Shown: positions 60,308 to 62,889 of the stretch, piece by piece
How the letters are laid out: the number at the start of each line of letters is the position of its first letter
Position numbering within the stretch: the first letter of the stretch is position 1
Origin: Actinomycetota bacterium
GTDB taxonomy: Bacteria > Actinomycetota > Coriobacteriia > Anaerosomatales > UBA912
Reading direction: 5' to 3'
Assembly: GCA_018334075.1 (NCBI GenBank)
Contig: JAGXSC010000046.1
Coordinates: 1 to 62,889, forward strand
DNA length: 62,889 bases
Notes under the pieces: generated by a model
Told to the model about the DNA's origin: nothing
Database searches by the model: none
The model's input: only the letters and a program-made list of their open reading frames with translations
Program-made: the position numbers and the translations under genes

Positions 60308-60678
60308 GTGTGCCGCGTCGCTTTGTAGAGCAGAAACTGCATGATTGCGGATTCCCCGAAAGCCGCATTCATATAGTCGAGGGATTCTTCGATGCAGGCA
60401 CCCCGCAAAGAGTGAGCCTGCCCCAATCTGTGAGCTTCGCCTTCGTCGACTTCGATTTCTATCAGCCCGTCTGCGACGCACTCGGCTATCTGGACGGGGT
60501 CCTGGAACCTGGCGCCTGCGTTGCGGTGCATGATTATGACTTCTTCTCCACGGGACCCAAAAAGGCCGTCGAGGAGTTCCTGGCAGCCAACGAACGCGAA
60601 TACACCCTTAGCCTTCCCGTGTACGCGCACGGCATGGCTATTCTCAGGAAGGAGAGGGGCGACCACCCATCCGCATGA
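60304..60678 (+). CDS. TylF/MycF-like methyltransferase, C-terminal part (frameshifted)
   Basis: Continuation of the preceding gene in another frame, with overlap ATGA. SVPRRFVEQKLHDCGFPESR and IHIVEGFFDAGTP match the TylF region after the FDSFEGLP motif. VSFAFVDFDFYQPVCDALGY and CVAVHDYDFFSTGPKKAVEE supply the metal-binding Asp residues of this family. Adding one A to the AAAA tract at the junction would give GDIGKMSVPRRF in one frame. As a separate protein it would lack the SAM loop. No ribosome site other than the overlap precedes its ATG. Confidence 0.72.
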   Translation: MSVPRRFVEQKLHDCGFPESRIHIVEGFFDAGTPQRVSLPQSVSFAFVDFDFYQPVCDALGYLDGVLEPGACVAVHDYDFFSTGPKKAVEEFLAANEREYTLSLPVYAHGMAILRKERGDHPSA

Positions 60679-60731
60679 CAAACGTCGGGGCTTCGCGGCC
60701 CGATATACGACCGCCACTGGAGGTAGACAAC

Positions 60732-61784
60732 TTGACGAACATTATACCGAATCTCACCGCGGCTCTGCCTTTGCTCGCCCTCGTCATCCTAGTTGGCGTC
60801 GCGATAGATCTCATCGGATCGAAGCTGCTTGCCAGAATCGCACGAAAGCACGGCTGGAAAATCGCCGAGGCAAGCATCACATCGCTCAAGGGGCTTCCTT
60901 CCCTGCTGGCTTTCGCCCTGGCAGTCGCGCTCTTCGCCCAGCGACTAGGGCTCGAGGAGCGCACGTTAGCGACCGTCATCGGCGTAGTCAAAGCCGCCAC
61001 CATCGTGATCGTCACCGCCAAGATCGCCCGATTGGCCGGGAGTCTCATCCGGCTGTTCACCAAACGCGAAGACACCGTTATCTCCTCCAGCACGATCTTC
61101 GTCAACCTGGGTAGGGTCACTGTCTGGCTGCTCGGCTCGCTGATCGTTTTGGCGACTTTGGATATCTCGATCACCCCGCTTCTGACCGCACTCGGTGTCG
61201 CCGGCCTCGCTGTGGGTCTCGCTCTTCAGCCCACGCTTGAAAACCTGTTTTCCGGAGTGCAGGTGCTCATGAGCCGCCAGGTCGAAATCGGAGATTTTGT
61301 GCGGCTGGAAACCGGCGAGGAGGGCTGGATCCAAGACGTGACCTGGCGCAACACCACCATCAGGACCGTCTCCAACGATCTCGTGATCGCGCCGAATGCA
61401 GCGATCGGCAGGTCGCTTGTTGTCAACTTCACCTCCGATGACGAGGAGCACGGCCTCGTCGTTCCCCTCGGCGTTTCATACGACAGCGACCTGGCGCACG
61501 TCGAGCGCGTGGTCCATGAGGTCGCGACCTGGGTCCAGCGCGAGGTCGAGGACGCCGTGACCGGTCACAACCCATCGGTCAGATTCACTGCCTTTTCCGA
61601 TATCCGCATCGACCTGATCGCGGTTTTGCGCATCAACCACTACGAAAACCGCTTCAAGGTCCGTCACGAGTTCCTCAAGCGCATCCACACCCGTTTCGCC
61701 GAGGAGGGCATCGATATCCCTTACCTCCGTCAAACGCCGCTATCCGATACGGGCATCGCCGAGAACGGGTCGCGCCTTCAGTAA
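60732..61784 (+). CDS. MscS-family small-conductance mechanosensitive channel
   Basis: A 350-residue channel that releases solutes on osmotic down-shock. The TTG at 60732 has GGAGG eight bases upstream and begins just before the first helix; an ATG at 60675 overlaps the previous stop but has no ribosome site. Three or four membrane helices precede the pore helix TALGVAGLAVGLALQPTLEN (glycine/alanine packing as in MscS TM3). The beta domain is GDFVRLETGEEGWIQDVTWR and IRTVSNDLVIAPNAAIGRS. The stop is 45 bases inside the end of the convergent pabB gene. Confidence 0.93.
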   Translation: MTNIIPNLTAALPLLALVILVGVAIDLIGSKLLARIARKHGWKIAEASITSLKGLPSLLAFALAVALFAQRLGLEERTLATVIGVVKAATIVIVTAKIARLAGSLIRLFTKREDTVISSSTIFVNLGRVTVWLLGSLIVLATLDISITPLLTALGVAGLAVGLALQPTLENLFSGVQVLMSRQVEIGDFVRLETGEEGWIQDVTWRNTTIRTVSNDLVIAPNAAIGRSLVVNFTSDDEEHGLVVPLGVSYDSDLAHVERVVHEVATWVQREVEDAVTGHNPSVRFTAFSDIRIDLIAVLRINHYENRFKVRHEFLKRIHTRFAEEGIDIPYLRQTPLSDTGIAENGSRLQ

Positions 61785-62889
61785 CGCTTCGCGCCACTCC
61801 TCGGCGGGCACAGAGTCTATCGTCACCCCGCCGCCAGTCCCCCAGTACGCTTCATCGCCGCGGTATTCTAGCGTGCGGATAAGCACCGAGGAATCCAGGC
61901 GGCCGCCCATCGCCACAAGAAGGCTTCCTGTGTATGCGCCGCGAGGTGAGACCTCGAGCTCGCGTATCAGCCGCATCGCCGCGATCTTCGGCGCGCCTGT
62001 GACCGATCCGCAGGGAAACGTCGACTCCAGAAGCTTTGCGAGCGGCAGCTCCGGCCGCATGCGGCCCGTGACCTTGCTGACAAGCTGGTGGCAGTAGGGG
62101 GTCTGGAACACCTCGAACAGCGAGGCCACGCTGACGCTTCCTGTCTCGCAAACTCGCCCGAGGTCGTTTCGCTCCAGATCGACTATCATCAGATGCTCCG
62201 CGCGCTCTTTCTCGCTATCTGCAAGCTCACGCGCCAAGCGAGCGTCTGTCACCGGATCAGGGCCGCGAGGGCGCGTGCCCTTGATCGGCCATATCTGCGC
62301 TCGACGTATGCCGCCGTCATCCTCCACAGACAAAAATCTCTCCGGCGACACCGATACTATCGATCGATCACGGTCGACCCAAAGCGCCGACATCGGCCCC
62401 GCCGAGGAGTTCAGCAGCGTCTCGAACGCCCGCACAGGATCAGCTGGCGCGTTTCCCTTCACGCGCATCGTCAGGTTCAGCACATACACATCACCTGCAC
62501 GGATCGCCTCACGCACCGCCTCGACACGCTCAAGATAATCGCGCATCCGGAAATCCAGGGAGAAGCGAGAGAGAAGCGGTGCTGCTTCAGGCGACAAAAC
62601 AGGTGCGGCACCGGTATCCAGCGAAAACTCGAAGTCAGGCTCACCCCACGCCATCCAGCCTTCCTCGGCAAGCACGACCCCGCTTCGATAGATCCGGACG
62701 CGCGTGTCGTCGTCGTATGGCAGTACAGCGGATGCGACCATCGGCTCTGCGCTACGCATCGCGCTTTGAAGAGTTGTCGCGACCCGATCGATGTCGCAGC
62801 CACGCACCTCCTCGACAGGGTCGGCGCAAACCATCGTCATGCCGGAAAACCAGCCGGTCTCGTTCGCCGAGACAAGCGCCAGTGGCTTG
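61740..62889 (-). CDS. pabB: Aminodeoxychorismate synthase component I, N-terminal part beyond the window
   Basis: Converts chorismate and ammonia to aminodeoxychorismate for folate. The frame is open to the window edge and begins mid-gene (ALVSANETGWFSG precedes the first visible Met). PabB is favoured over TrpE by the motif PIKGTRPRG (Lys nucleophile; TrpE has PIAGTRPR). Other motifs are HLMIVDLERNDLGRVCETGS, STFPCGSVTGAPKIAAMRLI and GAYTGSLLVAMGG. A shorter reading from the Met at 62840 gives 366 residues and lacks part of the N-terminal domain. It converges with mscS, overlapping by 45 bases. Confidence 0.92.
   Translation of the reverse strand, partial: KPLALVSANETGWFSGMTMVCADPVEEVRGCDIDRVATTLQSAMRSAEPMVASAVLPYDDDTRVRIYRSGVVLAEEGWMAWGEPDFEFSLDTGAAPVLSPEAAPLLSRFSLDFRMRDYLERVEAVREAIRAGDVYVLNLTMRVKGNAPADPVRAFETLLNSSAGPMSALWVDRDRSIVSVSPERFLSVEDDGGIRRAQIWPIKGTRPRGPDPVTDARLARELADSEKERAEHLMIVDLERNDLGRVCETGSVSVASLFEVFQTPYCHQLVSKVTGRMRPELPLAKLLESTFPCGSVTGAPKIAAMRLIRELEVSPRGAYTGSLLVAMGGRLDSSVLIRTLEYRGDEAYWGTGGGVTIDSVPAEEWREALLKARPVLGDARIG

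Noticed and set aside
1-62889. CRISPR arrays, rRNA genes or prophage
   Set aside because: No regularly spaced repeats, no rRNA-like sequence and no phage structural genes were seen; the only holin-like gene belongs to a family common in chromosomes.

Overview
The window is a moderately GC-rich chromosomal segment from a Gram-positive, probably strictly anaerobic bacterium. The best fit is an Actinomycetota lineage near the Coriobacteriia (inference from gene content; no marker tree was possible). Supporting signs are a V-type rather than F-type ATPase, an NfnAB-like bifurcating transhydrogenase, a small clostridial-type ferredoxin, SpoVG and Veg, no outer-membrane genes, all five tRNAs with an encoded CCA end, and many GTG or TTG starts.

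Layout. 1-7.2 kb: a minus-strand V-type ATPase operon in the order ntpF-I-K-E-C-G-A-B, whose rotor protein carries every residue known to bind Na+ in Enterococcus hirae NtpK. 7.3-10.1 kb: small conserved genes (a degenerate M23-like exported protein, DUF951, an ACT-domain protein with UPF0210). 10.1-14.4 kb: a cell-surface locus with two divergent exported proteins that share a C-terminal domain, a membrane-anchored partner and a LytTR response regulator. 14.4-17.8 kb: NfnAB and an ApbE-like flavin transferase lipoprotein. 17.9-38.2 kb: cell-wall, translation and housekeeping genes that keep the Bacillus-like order rsmI-metG-tatD-(G5/3D protein)-ksgA-veg-ispE-...-spoVG-glmU-prs-ctc-pth, interrupted by ilvD, an SNase lipoprotein, a phosphoesterase and a flavodoxin-like gene. 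38.3-43.4 kb: a HEAT-repeat protein paired with a degenerate HD-GYP protein, then an exported coiled-coil lytic-enzyme candidate and a holin-like membrane protein. 43.4-49.2 kb: two tRNAs, ferredoxin, an SbtB-SbtA bicarbonate-transport pair and carB. 49.4-59.3 kb: an accessory region with an exported lipoprotein, a C39-like peptidase and a complete type I restriction-modification operon (hsdM-rhuM-hsdS-hsdR) preceded by a solitary AbiEi-type regulator with a palindromic operator. 59.5-62.9 kb: tRNA-Glu, tRNA-Lys, a frameshifted TylF-like methyltransferase, an MscS channel and a truncated pabB.

How it fits together. The Na+ signature of the ATPase and the predicted Na+-coupled bicarbonate importer next to a PII-like sensor suggest that sodium is a bioenergetic currency here, with bicarbonate feeding carboxylation reactions such as that of the neighbouring carB. 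NfnAB and the ferredoxin provide low-potential electron handling. The most novel-looking loci are the divergent surface-protein cluster at 10.1-14.4 kb, the HEAT/HD-GYP pair with a shared N-terminal domain, and the AbiEi-headed restriction operon whose specificity subunit contains a 12-bp tandem repeat in its central spacer.
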